Assembly (NCBI RefSeq): GCF_001592105.1
Contig: NZ_BCWE01000001.1
Location: 104,400-168,399 of the forward strand
DNA: 64,000 nt
Direction of reading: 5' to 3'
Source: Desulfolucanica intricata
GTDB taxonomy: Bacteria > Bacillota > Desulfotomaculia > Desulfotomaculales > Desulfofarciminaceae
Shown here: piece after piece, positions 25,316 through 34,664 of the stretch
Layout of the letters: every line of letters starts with the position of its first letter
How positions within the stretch are numbered: the stretch's first letter is position 1
Position numbers and translations under genes: made by a program
The notes under the pieces: generated by a model
The model's input: the letters and a program-made list of their open reading frames with translations, nothing else
What the model was told of the DNA's origin: nothing
The model's database searches: none

Positions 25316-26818
25316 TTAATTAGTCTTTATCTTTGCTAAGGCATTAATATATGCTTTTGCGCTTGCCTCGATTATATCGGTACTAATACCTCTTCCTATT
25401 ACTACCCCCGTATCACTATGACGTATTTTAACAGTGGCTTCACCCAGGGCTTCACTACTCCCACTTACTGATTTTAAATTATAATTTTCAAGATAAACCT
25501 TTTCTCCTACTAAACGGTTAACAGCATTAAATACTGCATCAACCGGCCCGTTCCCGCAGGCAGCGTCGGTACATGTATTCCCATCCATATTTATAGTTAC
25601 AGTTGCAGTAGCCATAGATGTTCCGGTGGTAGTTACAGCTATATTCTTAAGTATGATTTTGCTGCTTTTAACCGCTGTGTCGCCCATCAATGCATGAAGA
25701 TCCTGGTCTAAAATCTCTTTTTTCCTGTCAGCCAGCTGCAAAAAGGCCTGGTATACCGTCTCCAACCTCTCCTGCTCCAACTTGTAGCCCAATTCCTCTA
25801 AGCGGTGCTTGAGTGCATGCCTGCCGGATCTGGCGCTTAAGGCAATAATGTTTTTGGGTACACCGACAATTTCCGGCTCTATAATTTCATAAACTTGTTT
25901 ATCTTTTAAAACACCGTCTTGATGTATTCCTGAGGCATGCATAAAGGCATTGGCACCAACAATAGCTTTGTGAACAGGTACAGGTACGCCGGTAATCTGT
26001 GACACAAGCCTGCTGGTAGCTGATATCTCTCTGGTGTTAATTCCCGTTTTAACACCGTACCGCCCTCTCTGCGTGTAAATCGCCATGATTACCTCTTCCA
26101 GCGACGTATTACCTGCCCGCTCCCCAATTCCGTTGATCGTGCCTTCCACCTGGCAGGCACCTGCTTTGATACCCGCCAGGGAGTTAGCTGTAGCCATACC
26201 CAGGTCATTGTGGCAGTGAACGCTCACCACAACACGCTCAATATTTTTGACATTGTTTATCACATACGAAATCATTTCCCCGTATTCCCACGGCGTAGCA
26301 TAACCAACGGTATCGGGAATGTTGATTACTGTTGCTCCTGCCTCAATAACCTTATCTAAAACCTTAACCAGAAAGGAATGGTCGCTGCGAAAAGCATCTT
26401 CCGCAAAAAATTCAACGTCTGATACATACTTCTTGGCATGCTTTACTGCAGCTACCGCTGTTTCAACTACCTGCTCAGGAGAAAGCCTCAGCTTTTTTTC
26501 CATATGCTGCGGGGATACGCCAATCCCAGTATGGATCCTGGGCTGTTCAGCTCCCCGCAGTGCTTCAGCACACAGGTCAATATCATGCTCTTTCGCTCGG
26601 GTGAGACCGCAAATAATAACCCCTTTTACCTCCCGGGCAATCGTCTTTACTGAATCCATATCACCGGGTGAAGAGGCCGGGAAACCCGCCTCAATTATAT
26701 CTACCCCAAGTTTTACAAGCTGCCTGGCTATCTCCAACTTCTCATTAACATTTAAGGTTATCCCCAGGGACTGCTCCCCATCTCTGAGGGTGGTATCGAA
26801 TATATACAACCTGCTCAT
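25316..26818 (-). CDS. leuA: 2-isopropylmalate synthase
   Basis: A 500-residue enzyme for the first committed step of leucine synthesis (acetyl-CoA plus 2-oxoisovalerate). DTTLRDGEQSLGITL is the HMGL-like catalytic start with divalent-metal Asp, VSVHCHNDLGMATAN gives the metal-binding His pair, GTINGIGERAGNTSLEEV follows, and residues about 390-500 are the leucine-binding regulatory domain with CTDAACGNGPVDA. Length is full. The ATG follows AAGGGGG. It is preceded by a leucine T-box leader, and no other leu gene is next to it; the rest of the pathway must be elsewhere. Confidence 0.97.
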   Translation of the reverse strand: MSRLYIFDTTLRDGEQSLGITLNVNEKLEIARQLVKLGVDIIEAGFPASSPGDMDSVKTIAREVKGVIICGLTRAKEHDIDLCAEALRGAEQPRIHTGIGVSPQHMEKKLRLSPEQVVETAVAAVKHAKKYVSDVEFFAEDAFRSDHSFLVKVLDKVIEAGATVINIPDTVGYATPWEYGEMISYVINNVKNIERVVVSVHCHNDLGMATANSLAGIKAGACQVEGTINGIGERAGNTSLEEVIMAIYTQRGRYGVKTGINTREISATSRLVSQITGVPVPVHKAIVGANAFMHASGIHQDGVLKDKQVYEIIEPEIVGVPKNIIALSARSGRHALKHRLEELGYKLEQERLETVYQAFLQLADRKKEILDQDLHALMGDTAVKSSKIILKNIAVTTTGTSMATATVTINMDGNTCTDAACGNGPVDAVFNAVNRLVGEKVYLENYNLKSVSGSSEALGEATVKIRHSDTGVVIGRGISTDIIEASAKAYINALAKIKTN

Positions 26819-26920
26819 TTGCTAATTCCCCCTTATATAATTTTATATTATTAATTTGGTACAGCATTCTAAGGTCACTAAGGTCAGGTTCCATTGAACC
26901 ACCCCCTTCACAAGAATATA

Positions 26921-27209
26921 AAAACCCTTCGTCTCCTGCTTGAGACGAAGGGTTTACCTTCGCGGTACCACTCAAATTAACGGCAAAAAAGCCGTTCCCT
27001 TAATTAAGATACGGGACAAGATATCCGATATCTCCTTCCTTGTAACGGCGGAAGTTCCCGTCCGAGCCTACTTTCCCTTAAGATTTTGGTCGGCTACTCC
27101 AGGGGGAGTTCTGCGCTCAGCCTCGGCCGCCTCGCACCAACCGGCAGCTCTCTGATACCAGCTAATTAAACGCTTACTATTCCCTGTCATCGTCATTTTA
27201 AAGTTATTT
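26921..27209 (-). promoter_or_regulatory. Leucine T-box leader of leuA
   Basis: On the minus strand the T-box proper AGTGGTACCGCG is at 26972-26961. It is followed by the antiterminator/terminator switch CCTTCGTCTC...GAGACGAAGG at 26924-26953 and a T-run. Upstream, the Stem I region holds AGAGAGC and GGTTGGTGCGAG landmarks, and the specifier sequence reads GAA-CTC-C at about 27111-27106, giving the leucine codon CTC (27108-27106). Uncharged tRNA-Leu would therefore open leuA. Confidence 0.92.
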
Positions 27210-27215
27210 TATGAA

Positions 27216-27244
27216 ATTTTACCGGTATATAGTTTTATTGTCAA
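27216..27244 (-). promoter_or_regulatory. Sigma-A promoter of the leuA T-box
   Basis: Minus strand TTGACA (27244-27239), 17 bases, TAAAAT (27221-27216): near-perfect -35 and -10 boxes with ideal spacing, giving a start near 27209. Confidence 0.85.
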
Positions 27245-27335
27245 GGGGGAAGCGAGATTAATATTTGGCCCCTTTGCTGCTTGTTTAGTATTTAACCTCT
27301 GATATGGCTTCCAGACTTTTTCTTATTTTAATCTA

Positions 27336-27560
27336 TCAGCTACTTAAAATCAATTCTTTATCTCTAATATCGCCTTCAACCAATTTGTAGGAAAGGTTGG
27401 TTAAATGCTGCTGTACATACCGGCGCTTCAAAGCCGGGTTGTAAAAATCATTAAAATCATCTAAACATAAGACTTTTCTGCTGTTAGCCAGCAATTTATC
27501 TACTAGATGACTGCCGATAAAGCCGGCACCACCGGTAACCATTATTTTATTAAAAATCAT
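27336..27560 (-). pseudogene. Truncated NAD-dependent sugar-nucleotide epimerase
   Basis: Only 74 residues remain: the first Rossmann units GGAGFIGSHLVDKLL and LDDFNDFYNPALKRRYV, which are typical of UDP-glucuronate or UDP-glucose 4-epimerases of about 310-340 residues. The frame then ends in a stop, with no continuation in any frame over the next 90 bases before the leuA promoter. It overlaps the end of the UDP-sugar dehydrogenase by four bases (ATGA), so the pair was once a coupled dehydrogenase-epimerase unit that lost its 3' part, perhaps when the leuA segment was joined here. Confidence 0.8.
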
Positions 27561-28930
27561 CTTCCCACTCCTTGATAGGTAAAGCCCAGCTTCTCTAAAT
27601 AAGCTTTATCAAACATATTTCTCCCGTCTATGAATACTTTCTGCCTCATTAACCCTCTAACCTTTTCCCAGTCTATAGAAGAGAATTCCGACCACTCTGT
27701 AATTAACACCAGAGCATCACAATTTTTACTAAGTTCCTGTACATTATCACAATACTCCACAGCTAACTCACTAAATTGCCGTTTAAATTCATTCAGAGCA
27801 ACCGGATCGTAAACTTTAACCCGGGCCCCTAATTCAATTAATTTTTTGATTATATCTATGGACGGCGCATCTCTTAGGTCATCGGTGTTAGGTTTAAAAG
27901 ACAAACCTATTAATCCAATAGTACTACCACGGATAACCTTTATAATTGACTGTAATTTTTCCACCACATTTAACCGTTGACGATAATTAACCCGGATAGC
28001 AGCTTGAATTAATTCCATCGGATAGTTATATTGTGATGCCGTATAAACAATAGCTCTTGTATCTTTACCAAAACAACTACCACCCCAACCTAAACCGGCT
28101 TCCAAATAGCGAGTACCGATACGCTTATCCAGTCCAATCCCCTGAGCAACCTGTTTAATGTCCGCTCCTACTTTCTCAGCTAAACCAGCAAACTCATTTA
28201 TGAAGGAAATTTTCATAGCAAGGAATGAATTAGCCGCATATTTAATTAATTCTGCACTGGTAGGATCGGTAACAATAAAAGAAGGCTTATCAAACCCCGC
28301 CGGGCGCTGAAAACTTAGAGGTAGGCTAAAATTCTGCTCTAGGATGGGTTCGTAAAGCTGGCGTAAGGTATTAATGGCAGGTGTTTCATCAGCTCCCACA
28401 ACTATTCGATCCGGATAAAGAGTGTCGATAATAGCTACCCCTTCCCGTAAAAATTCAGGATTGGAAGCAACAAAAAATTTACACTGGATATCTCGTCTGG
28501 CTAATCGTGTTTTAATTACACTTTCCACCTTCCGTGCAGAACCAATCGGCACAGTAGACTTATTCACAATTACAGGCCGGCAGTTATTATTTAATATATC
28601 TCCAATCTCTTCAGCTACTTTTTCCACCGCAGAAATATTGACATCACCGTTGGTTTTGGAGGGGGTACCCACTGCAATAATAAAAACATTAGTATCAGGA
28701 TAAGCATCTTCTAAAGTGTCAGTAAATATTAAATTTTTCTTTGCCTTTTCCATCATATCCTGAAGACCGGGTTCATAAATTGTTGCCACTCCATTCTTAA
28801 GGGTATCAATAATTTTTTTATTCTTGTCTATACAGACTACCTTGTGCCCCAGGTAAGCAAGGCAAACACCAGTGGACAGCCCGACATAACCGGTTCCCAC
28901 AATCACAACCTTTAACTGGACGTTATTCAA
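27557..28930 (-). CDS. UDP-glucose/GDP-mannose dehydrogenase family
   Basis: A 457-residue NAD-dependent dehydrogenase that oxidises a UDP-sugar twice to the uronic acid, most likely UDP-glucose to UDP-glucuronate. GTGYVGLSTGVCLAYLGH binds NAD; the catalytic Cys is in WGGSCFGKDTRAI near residue 265; GLSFKPNTDDLRDAPS starts the C-terminal UDP-binding domain. TTG at 28930 follows GGGAGG by seven bases; a GTG further upstream has no proper site. The neighbouring epimerase fragment agrees with UDP-glucuronate/galacturonate chemistry. Confidence 0.93.
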   Translation of the reverse strand: MNNVQLKVVIVGTGYVGLSTGVCLAYLGHKVVCIDKNKKIIDTLKNGVATIYEPGLQDMMEKAKKNLIFTDTLEDAYPDTNVFIIAVGTPSKTNGDVNISAVEKVAEEIGDILNNNCRPVIVNKSTVPIGSARKVESVIKTRLARRDIQCKFFVASNPEFLREGVAIIDTLYPDRIVVGADETPAINTLRQLYEPILEQNFSLPLSFQRPAGFDKPSFIVTDPTSAELIKYAANSFLAMKISFINEFAGLAEKVGADIKQVAQGIGLDKRIGTRYLEAGLGWGGSCFGKDTRAIVYTASQYNYPMELIQAAIRVNYRQRLNVVEKLQSIIKVIRGSTIGLIGLSFKPNTDDLRDAPSIDIIKKLIELGARVKVYDPVALNEFKRQFSELAVEYCDNVQELSKNCDALVLITEWSEFSSIDWEKVRGLMRQKVFIDGRNMFDKAYLEKLGFTYQGVGR

Positions 28931-29052
28931 ATTTATTCCTCCCACAAAGCAATAGCTTCCAAAATTACTCTTATGGCCATACTCTGTGATATCATATGTT
29001 CTAAAATAAATGATGTGCTAATAAAATACTTATTTAATCTATTATTATAAAA

Positions 29053-29090
29053 AGAAAGCCACCATAAGCTAAAACGGTGGCTCTTTTTAT
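29053..29090. terminator. Terminator-like hairpin in a divergent gap
   Basis: AGCCACC/GGTGGCT arms with T-runs on both strands. It lies between two genes that diverge, where no gene ends; the rest of the 281-base gap 28931-29211 is AT-rich without a recognised element. Confidence 0.55.
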
Positions 29091-29211
29091 TAAATGAGCA
29101 GTTTAGAGTAACATCGATTTCATACACACCATATGATAAAACGACATAATTTTAAAAAAGATAAATACACAATTTGTTTTTAAAACATGAAAAGATTGGG
29201 TGAAGTAAGAT

Positions 29212-30192
29212 ATGAACATGAAGAAGTTAAAATTTAGTGTTGTAATTCCTTTATACAACAAAGGCCCACATATATCTCGTGCGATTCGTTCTGTTTTGTC
29301 ACAAACACTGCAGGATTTTGAGTTAATTGTTGTAAATGACGCCTCAACTGATAATAGTATAAAAGAAATAAAAAAATTCAATGACATAAGAATTCGACTG
29401 CTTCACCGAACACAGCCGGGACCGGGAGGATATGCAGCACGAAATTTGGGAACCAGTGAAGCCAGGTCTGAATGGATTGCCTTCTTAGATGCCGACGACG
29501 AGTGGGATCCCCAATACCTAAGTGAAATCGAGTTACTGAAAAAAAAATTTAAGACTGCCGGATGCCTCTGCACTGGCTATAAATATACACACCCAAACGG
29601 GCAGTTTTCTGTAAACGAATATACAAAGCATTTTTCTACCCGGGGACCACACTTAATAGATCTAAAAAAATTTTTACTGGCAACTGCCTCTGCCTTACCA
29701 CCAATTCACACTTCAGCCGTAGTCATTAAAAAAGAACTCCTTGATAAAGTCGGTGGCTTTCCGGAAAATCGATGTCGCCGTGGCGGAGATATTGATACAT
29801 GGCTAAGAATTATGCTACAAACCGAGGCAGCCTGGTCACCTTTGATTGGTGCTACATATTACCGGGACTCCGTAAATATGGTTACACGTACCGTACCTAA
29901 TACAAATATTCAATGTGTATATAGCACAATTAAAGAAACATTAAGGAACAAGGAATATAAGGAATACAAACGTGCCTTAAAGAAGTTCAGCAATCATTAT
30001 TCTGCAAATACAATTTTATCTGCAGCTAAGTCAGGTAAGTTAAATATTGAACTAATCAAGTGTTATTTTGGCTCTGTTAACCCCGGGTTCTTTCTATTCA
30101 GTATATTTTTGTGGATGTTGCCAAAACGTTTACTATATTGGAGTACGAAATTAGGCAATATTTTTCCTGTAACTTCCAATACAAAAAAATAA
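29212..30192 (+). CDS. Family 2 glycosyltransferase
   Basis: A 326-residue inverting GT-A enzyme. It begins KFSVVIPLYNKGPHISRAI, followed by LIVVNDASTDNS, AARNLGTSEARSEW, and the metal-binding FLDADDEW. The C-terminus (about 290-310) has one hydrophobic stretch that may anchor it to the membrane. GGTGAAG precedes the ATG; a second ATG two codons on is possible. It opens the plus-strand AT-rich run of flippase, FrhB-like and pyruvyl transferase. Donor sugar is unknown. Confidence 0.93.
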   Translation: MNMKKLKFSVVIPLYNKGPHISRAIRSVLSQTLQDFELIVVNDASTDNSIKEIKKFNDIRIRLLHRTQPGPGGYAARNLGTSEARSEWIAFLDADDEWDPQYLSEIELLKKKFKTAGCLCTGYKYTHPNGQFSVNEYTKHFSTRGPHLIDLKKFLLATASALPPIHTSAVVIKKELLDKVGGFPENRCRRGGDIDTWLRIMLQTEAAWSPLIGATYYRDSVNMVTRTVPNTNIQCVYSTIKETLRNKEYKEYKRALKKFSNHYSANTILSAAKSGKLNIELIKCYFGSVNPGFFLFSIFLWMLPKRLLYWSTKLGNIFPVTSNTKK

Positions 30193-30360
30193 ATTAATTA
30201 TTAAAAATATCAATATTTTTGGTTTTTTATATCATTGTGAAGCAATGTAACACTATCATTCCGGACTGAGTAAAGTGGATAAACAACATGTTTTTCTAAG
30301 AGGAACATTCTGACTAGTAGCTTGGTAGTTGACTGAGTGAAAGAAATGAGGTAATTCCCA

Positions 30361-31824
30361 ATGGGAACATTGCGGGCGCGTACGATAACCAGTATAAAAT
30401 GGACTGCTACACAGACGGCTTTTGTTGCTTTAAGTGCCCCTATTTTTCAATTAATACAGGCCAGGTTTCTTTCTCCTAATGATTTTGCCCACTTGTCAAT
30501 TGTAATGATTTTTATTGGTCTGTTCAATGTTTTAGGTAATTTCGGCATAAGTCAGGCGATAATTCAAAGAGACACTCTGGATAGCCAAGAGACTTCAACA
30601 CTGTTCTTATTTAACATTTTTTTGTCTTGTTTTTTGGGAATATTAATATATTTTTTATCACCTTTAATTGCTCATTTTTTTAATCTTCCCGATATAAGTT
30701 TTTTAATCAAACTTACCATTTTTATTTTAATTTTAGATAGTCCTTCACAATTATGTAAAGCCTTTTTACAGAAAAAGCTTTTATTTAAAGATTTAAGTGT
30801 AATTGCCATGGTAAAAAATATATCTATGATATTATTCTCTACAATTTTCCTGATAATTGGTCTCGGAGTATTAGGCATTATAATAGGAAATATTATCTCT
30901 GTTTTTATAAGTACTGTTTTAATTCTAATAACCGGATGGAAAAGAAAAATAGTTAACTGCTTATGTTTTAAAATAAAAGCTATTTATCCTTTTTTAAATT
31001 TTGGATTGTTTGTGATTGGTAAACAAGTATTAACTCATATTTCGGTGCATATAGATGAAATTATTGTAGGACTTTTTTTGTCTCCTGAAATATTAGGTGT
31101 TTACTATTTTGGTAAGAATATGCTTGAAAAATTAAGGACATTGATAACAGCATCCTTTTCCAGTGTTTTATATCCAGTATTATCAAAGTTAAAATACGAT
31201 AACTCAAAACAATCCTTGGCTTATAACAAGATAAGTAACTATATTGCTACATTAGCATTTCCGGTTTTCGTTGGTATCGCACTTACTTCACATTTATTTA
31301 TCCCGATGTTTTTTGGTCAAAAATGGACTGATAGTATTATAGTTTTTCAGGTATTTTCTCTAGCACTAATTCCTAAAGTATTAACTGCAAATTTAGCAAC
31401 ATCTTTATTATATTCTGTAAATAAGCCTAATATTGTATTTAATATCGAAATAGTTACTAATTTACTTTATTTTGTTGTTTTATATTTTACCGGAGCACAA
31501 GGATTAAATTTTGTATTATTATTGCATTCGTTATATATAGTATCTAAAACTATTATTTTGCAGTATTTTGCTAATAAGCTACTAGGCTCCGGTTTTTGGA
31601 ATTATATTTTGGGGTTAAAAATTACAGCTTTAGCTACGGCCGCAATGGTTATTATTATTTTATCTTTTCAAAAGATTTTCACTCATTTCAGTGAACTATT
31701 TCAATTTACCGGTTCAGTCATAATTGGTGCTCTATGTTTTATTATCATTGAGTGGTTGTTTGATAGACAAATATTAATTGAAATAAAATCAGCTATTTAT
31801 ACAAAAAAGGTGGATCTTACATAA
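30361..31824 (+). CDS. Polysaccharide flippase, Wzx/MATE-like
   Basis: A 487-residue integral membrane protein with about 12-14 helices of the MOP superfamily. It starts RARTITSIKWTATQTAFVAL, then DFAHLSIVMIFIGLFNVLGNFGISQAIIQ, the fingerprint of oligosaccharide flippases such as WzxC. It flips lipid-linked repeat units across the membrane for Wzy polymerisation. Very AT-rich codon use compared with the flanking genes. GAGGTAATT precedes the ATG. Its last A is also the first base of the next gene's ATG. Confidence 0.93.
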   Translation: MGTLRARTITSIKWTATQTAFVALSAPIFQLIQARFLSPNDFAHLSIVMIFIGLFNVLGNFGISQAIIQRDTLDSQETSTLFLFNIFLSCFLGILIYFLSPLIAHFFNLPDISFLIKLTIFILILDSPSQLCKAFLQKKLLFKDLSVIAMVKNISMILFSTIFLIIGLGVLGIIIGNIISVFISTVLILITGWKRKIVNCLCFKIKAIYPFLNFGLFVIGKQVLTHISVHIDEIIVGLFLSPEILGVYYFGKNMLEKLRTLITASFSSVLYPVLSKLKYDNSKQSLAYNKISNYIATLAFPVFVGIALTSHLFIPMFFGQKWTDSIIVFQVFSLALIPKVLTANLATSLLYSVNKPNIVFNIEIVTNLLYFVVLYFTGAQGLNFVLLLHSLYIVSKTIILQYFANKLLGSGFWNYILGLKITALATAAMVIIILSFQKIFTHFSELFQFTGSVIIGALCFIIIEWLFDRQILIEIKSAIYTKKVDLT

Positions 31825-33107
31825 TGAAAAATGAGAAAACTGTTGAAAAAACTGTAAGACTTGGTTTATGTGTTTCGTGTGGGATATGTAAAGCGGCTTG
31901 TCCCCAAGGAGCTATTCGATTAGATTACACAAGAGGACAATATTGTCCTGTAGTTTTAGAGAAATGTAATTTATGCGGTTTATGTTTGAAAGTATGCCCG
32001 GGTATAGAAATTCGCTTTGCTGATTTTAATAAAAATAAAATAATTAACATCTCCAATGATTTGATTTTAGGCCCTGTTATAAATGCATATATTTGTTTTA
32101 CAAAAGATAAAAAAATAAGAAATATAGCTACCAGTGGAGGCGTTATTACATCCCTAATCATTGAGTTGCTAAATTCAAAAAATTATCAAGGTGCTTTTGT
32201 ACTACCATTTACCGAAGCCAGTACTAATTTGCAAAAAACTATCTATACGAATGATATTGAAACTATAATGTCCGCCTCTAAATCTAAATACCTTCCGGCT
32301 TCTGTAGAAAATGTTATAGAACATCTCAAAAAAATAAAAACATCATCAATAGTTGTCGGTACTCCCTGTCAAATTTACGGAATAAAAAAATACATGAAAA
32401 CCTCAGGCATACAGGATTCTAATACTTTGTTTTTAGGTTTATTCTGTGACAAAACACTAAATTATAATGCTTTAAACTATTTTGAGTGTATATATGGTAA
32501 AGGTAGAAAAATTAAGAAATTTGAATACAGAAGTAAAGAAAAGGATGGTTGGCCGGGTCACACCAAAATAGTTTTTGATAACAAAGAAGAACTTTTTGTA
32601 CATCGTAAAGTTAGGATGGAATTAAAAAAGTTTTTCCAATTAAAAAGATGTTTATTTTGTTTAGATAAGTTTAACCGGTTAGCGGATATCTCATTTGGAG
32701 ACTGTTACATTCCTGGTAAAGAATCTATACTTGGAAAATCAAATATAATTGTGAGGACTGAAAAAGGCTTAAACGCCCTAAACTACTCGAATAACATAGT
32801 ACTAGAAGAAATTGACCCAAATTATATAGTTAGTTCTCAAAAATTAAATCAAAAAAATCAAAATTTAACCTTTGCTAAAATATTTGAAATAAATAATGGA
32901 CACTGTATATATCCCGAATATGAAAATAAGAAATATATAGACAAAAAAATATATAAAACTTTTTATCGACATCAAAAATATATAGAGTACGGTAGAAATG
33001 TCAAAAAATTTAAATTTATTAGTTATTTAATAAAATATTATAACATCAAAAAATTTGTAACTAAAGTTTTTAAACGTATAGGAAATATTTTTGGGGTGAA
33101 ACAATGA
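31824..33107 (+). CDS. FrhB-family iron-sulfur protein, pyruvyl-transferase partner
   Basis: A 427-residue protein with two N-terminal [4Fe-4S] ferredoxin motifs: C16-x2-C19-x2-C22-x3-C26 and C48-x2-C51-x2-C54-x3-C58. The remainder (PCQIYGIKKY, FCDKTLNYNAL, SGLFGDCYIPG-type region) belongs to the coenzyme F420 hydrogenase beta-subunit family. This family is frequently adjacent to polysaccharide pyruvyl transferases in bacteria that do not use F420, as here: it overlaps the flippase by one base and the pyruvyl transferase by four. A redox or electron-supply role in glycan modification is inferred only. Confidence 0.9.
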   Translation: MKNEKTVEKTVRLGLCVSCGICKAACPQGAIRLDYTRGQYCPVVLEKCNLCGLCLKVCPGIEIRFADFNKNKIINISNDLILGPVINAYICFTKDKKIRNIATSGGVITSLIIELLNSKNYQGAFVLPFTEASTNLQKTIYTNDIETIMSASKSKYLPASVENVIEHLKKIKTSSIVVGTPCQIYGIKKYMKTSGIQDSNTLFLGLFCDKTLNYNALNYFECIYGKGRKIKKFEYRSKEKDGWPGHTKIVFDNKEELFVHRKVRMELKKFFQLKRCLFCLDKFNRLADISFGDCYIPGKESILGKSNIIVRTEKGLNALNYSNNIVLEEIDPNYIVSSQKLNQKNQNLTFAKIFEINNGHCIYPEYENKKYIDKKIYKTFYRHQKYIEYGRNVKKFKFISYLIKYYNIKKFVTKVFKRIGNIFGVKQ

Positions 33108-34318
33108 GAACATTTATTATTATTGGTGGTCACTTTAGAAATAAGGGTGCACAAGCCATGTTGTATGCTGTTATACAAGAAATAAAAAAGAGATTTGCCA
33201 ATCCCCAAATATGGGCATTTGTTGGTTCGCCCATTAAAGAAAAAAACTTAAAATTTAATCATTTAACCTGGGATAATAGATTGATTAAACGTTTATTATT
33301 GGGTAAATTAAAATTTCTTACTAAACCAAGTCAAAATTCGATTAATGAAAATCAAATTGAAAAAATTTTAAAAAAAGCGGATATAATTTTAGATATTAGC
33401 GGATTTGCTTTATCCTCACAGTTTGGAGCCAGATCTTCTATAAACTATTTATGTAGAATTGCTTTAGCTAAAAAGTATAATTGTGAAATGGTAATACTTC
33501 CACAATCTTTTGGACCATTTAACTATGAATCATTTTTTGATAAAGTTAAAATTTATACTTTAATGAAATGGTATTTAAAATATCCTAAAAAAATATATGC
33601 CAGGGAGGAACAAGGTTATCAAGATCTTGCAAAATTTACTTCAAAAAACCTCGAAAAATCTTTAGATATTGTTCTATTGACTGAGAAACCAAAACCCGAA
33701 ATTTTCATGGACTGTACATACAAGAAAAATGTAATAAAAGTTATCAAAAAAAGTGTGGCTATTATTCCAAACTCCAAACTAATAGAATGGAATTTAAATA
33801 ATGATATTTTTAATTTATATACTCTAATAATAAATGAACTTCTTATTAATGGATATAATATATATATTTTAAGACATTCATATGAGGACTTAGAATTCTG
33901 CCGTGATATTTATAAATACGCAAATAGACCCTCTCAAGTAACGGTTTTAGAAGGAGATTACGATTGTATAACACTATGTGACATTATCTCCCAAATGGAA
34001 TTTGTTGTTGCCTCAAGGTATCATTCTTTAGTTCATGCTTATAAATCTAACGTTCCGGCAATCGTTATCGGATGGGCAGAAAAATATAAAGAATTAATGA
34101 ATTATTTTAATCAGAATGAATATTTTTTTGATATTAGAACTAATATAAATTCTAATGAAATAATTAATTCAATTAAAAAAATGATTAATTTTTCGGCAGA
34201 AGAAAGTAAAACAATATTTTCATCTAAAAGAGATATCCTTGATAAGAACAATAGTTTAAGCATAACATTTGATAATATGAGATCACAGTATATTTCTACT
34301 GATGTCAACCATACTTAA
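33104..34318 (+). CDS. Polysaccharide pyruvyl transferase family
   Basis: A 404-residue WcaK/CsaB-type enzyme that adds a pyruvate ketal from PEP to a sugar of the polymer. Typical features are GGHFRNKGAQAMLYAVIQEI near the N-terminus, LPQSFGPF, KKIYAREEQGYQDL, and the C-terminal SRYHSLVHAYKSNVPAIVIGWAEKY with the conserved His. It overlaps the FrhB-like gene by four bases (ATGA), so it is translationally coupled. The AT content is very high. Acceptor sugar unknown. Confidence 0.92.
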   Translation: MRTFIIIGGHFRNKGAQAMLYAVIQEIKKRFANPQIWAFVGSPIKEKNLKFNHLTWDNRLIKRLLLGKLKFLTKPSQNSINENQIEKILKKADIILDISGFALSSQFGARSSINYLCRIALAKKYNCEMVILPQSFGPFNYESFFDKVKIYTLMKWYLKYPKKIYAREEQGYQDLAKFTSKNLEKSLDIVLLTEKPKPEIFMDCTYKKNVIKVIKKSVAIIPNSKLIEWNLNNDIFNLYTLIINELLINGYNIYILRHSYEDLEFCRDIYKYANRPSQVTVLEGDYDCITLCDIISQMEFVVASRYHSLVHAYKSNVPAIVIGWAEKYKELMNYFNQNEYFFDIRTNINSNEIINSIKKMINFSAEESKTIFSSKRDILDKNNSLSITFDNMRSQYISTDVNHT

Positions 34319-34401
34319 ACTAGAACCAACCAATTATGAGATTTTCTTTAAAAAGTTTTATACTGCACAGATATTTCATAACTTATCAAATAATTTTCTT
34401 T

Positions 34402-34440
34402 ACTCCCTGCTAATCGTTGTAAGGGAGTATTATCTTTTTC
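34402..34440 (+). terminator. Terminator of the AT-rich cassette
   Basis: ACTCCCT/AGGGAGT arms (34402-34408 with 34422-34428), then ATTATCTTTTTC. It ends the plus-strand unit that begins at 29212. Confidence 0.75.
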
Positions 34441-34664
34441 CATCTAAATTTACTGACTATTATACAAAGCCCATACTACACATATTAAAAATACCCCGAA
34501 ATATCGGGGCTTCAAGTTAACTTATGATAGTTTAAAGTTGAAAGTCAGTTGTTTTAGCCGGAAAAGTGACTCATTTTTTCGGGAGTGTGGCTCACCACTT
34601 ACGGGAACAAATTTCTGCCGCAGCGGTATATGCATTATATTGCAATTATATATCTTAATCATGG
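34441..34664. other. Intergenic remnant with repeated GTGRCTCA
   Basis: This gap holds a small hairpin CCCCGA/TCGGGG at 34494-34509. It also holds two copies of GTGRCTCA, at 34566-34573 and 34587-34594, 21 bases apart, with a CCGG nearby. Such repeats recall the ends of IS21-family elements, but no transposase gene is present. No other gene is seen. Confidence 0.35.

Noticed and set aside
26745..26975. 76-residue frame covering the T-box terminator and the leuA start
   Set aside because: It overlaps the T-box antiterminator and runs into leuA out of frame. A shorter 50-codon version starting at 26894 has a GGGGG site but no sign of a real product.
34302..34520. 72-residue frame overlapping the end of the pyruvyl transferase
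   Set aside because: It spans the intrinsic terminator at 34402-34440, has no ribosome site and no motif.
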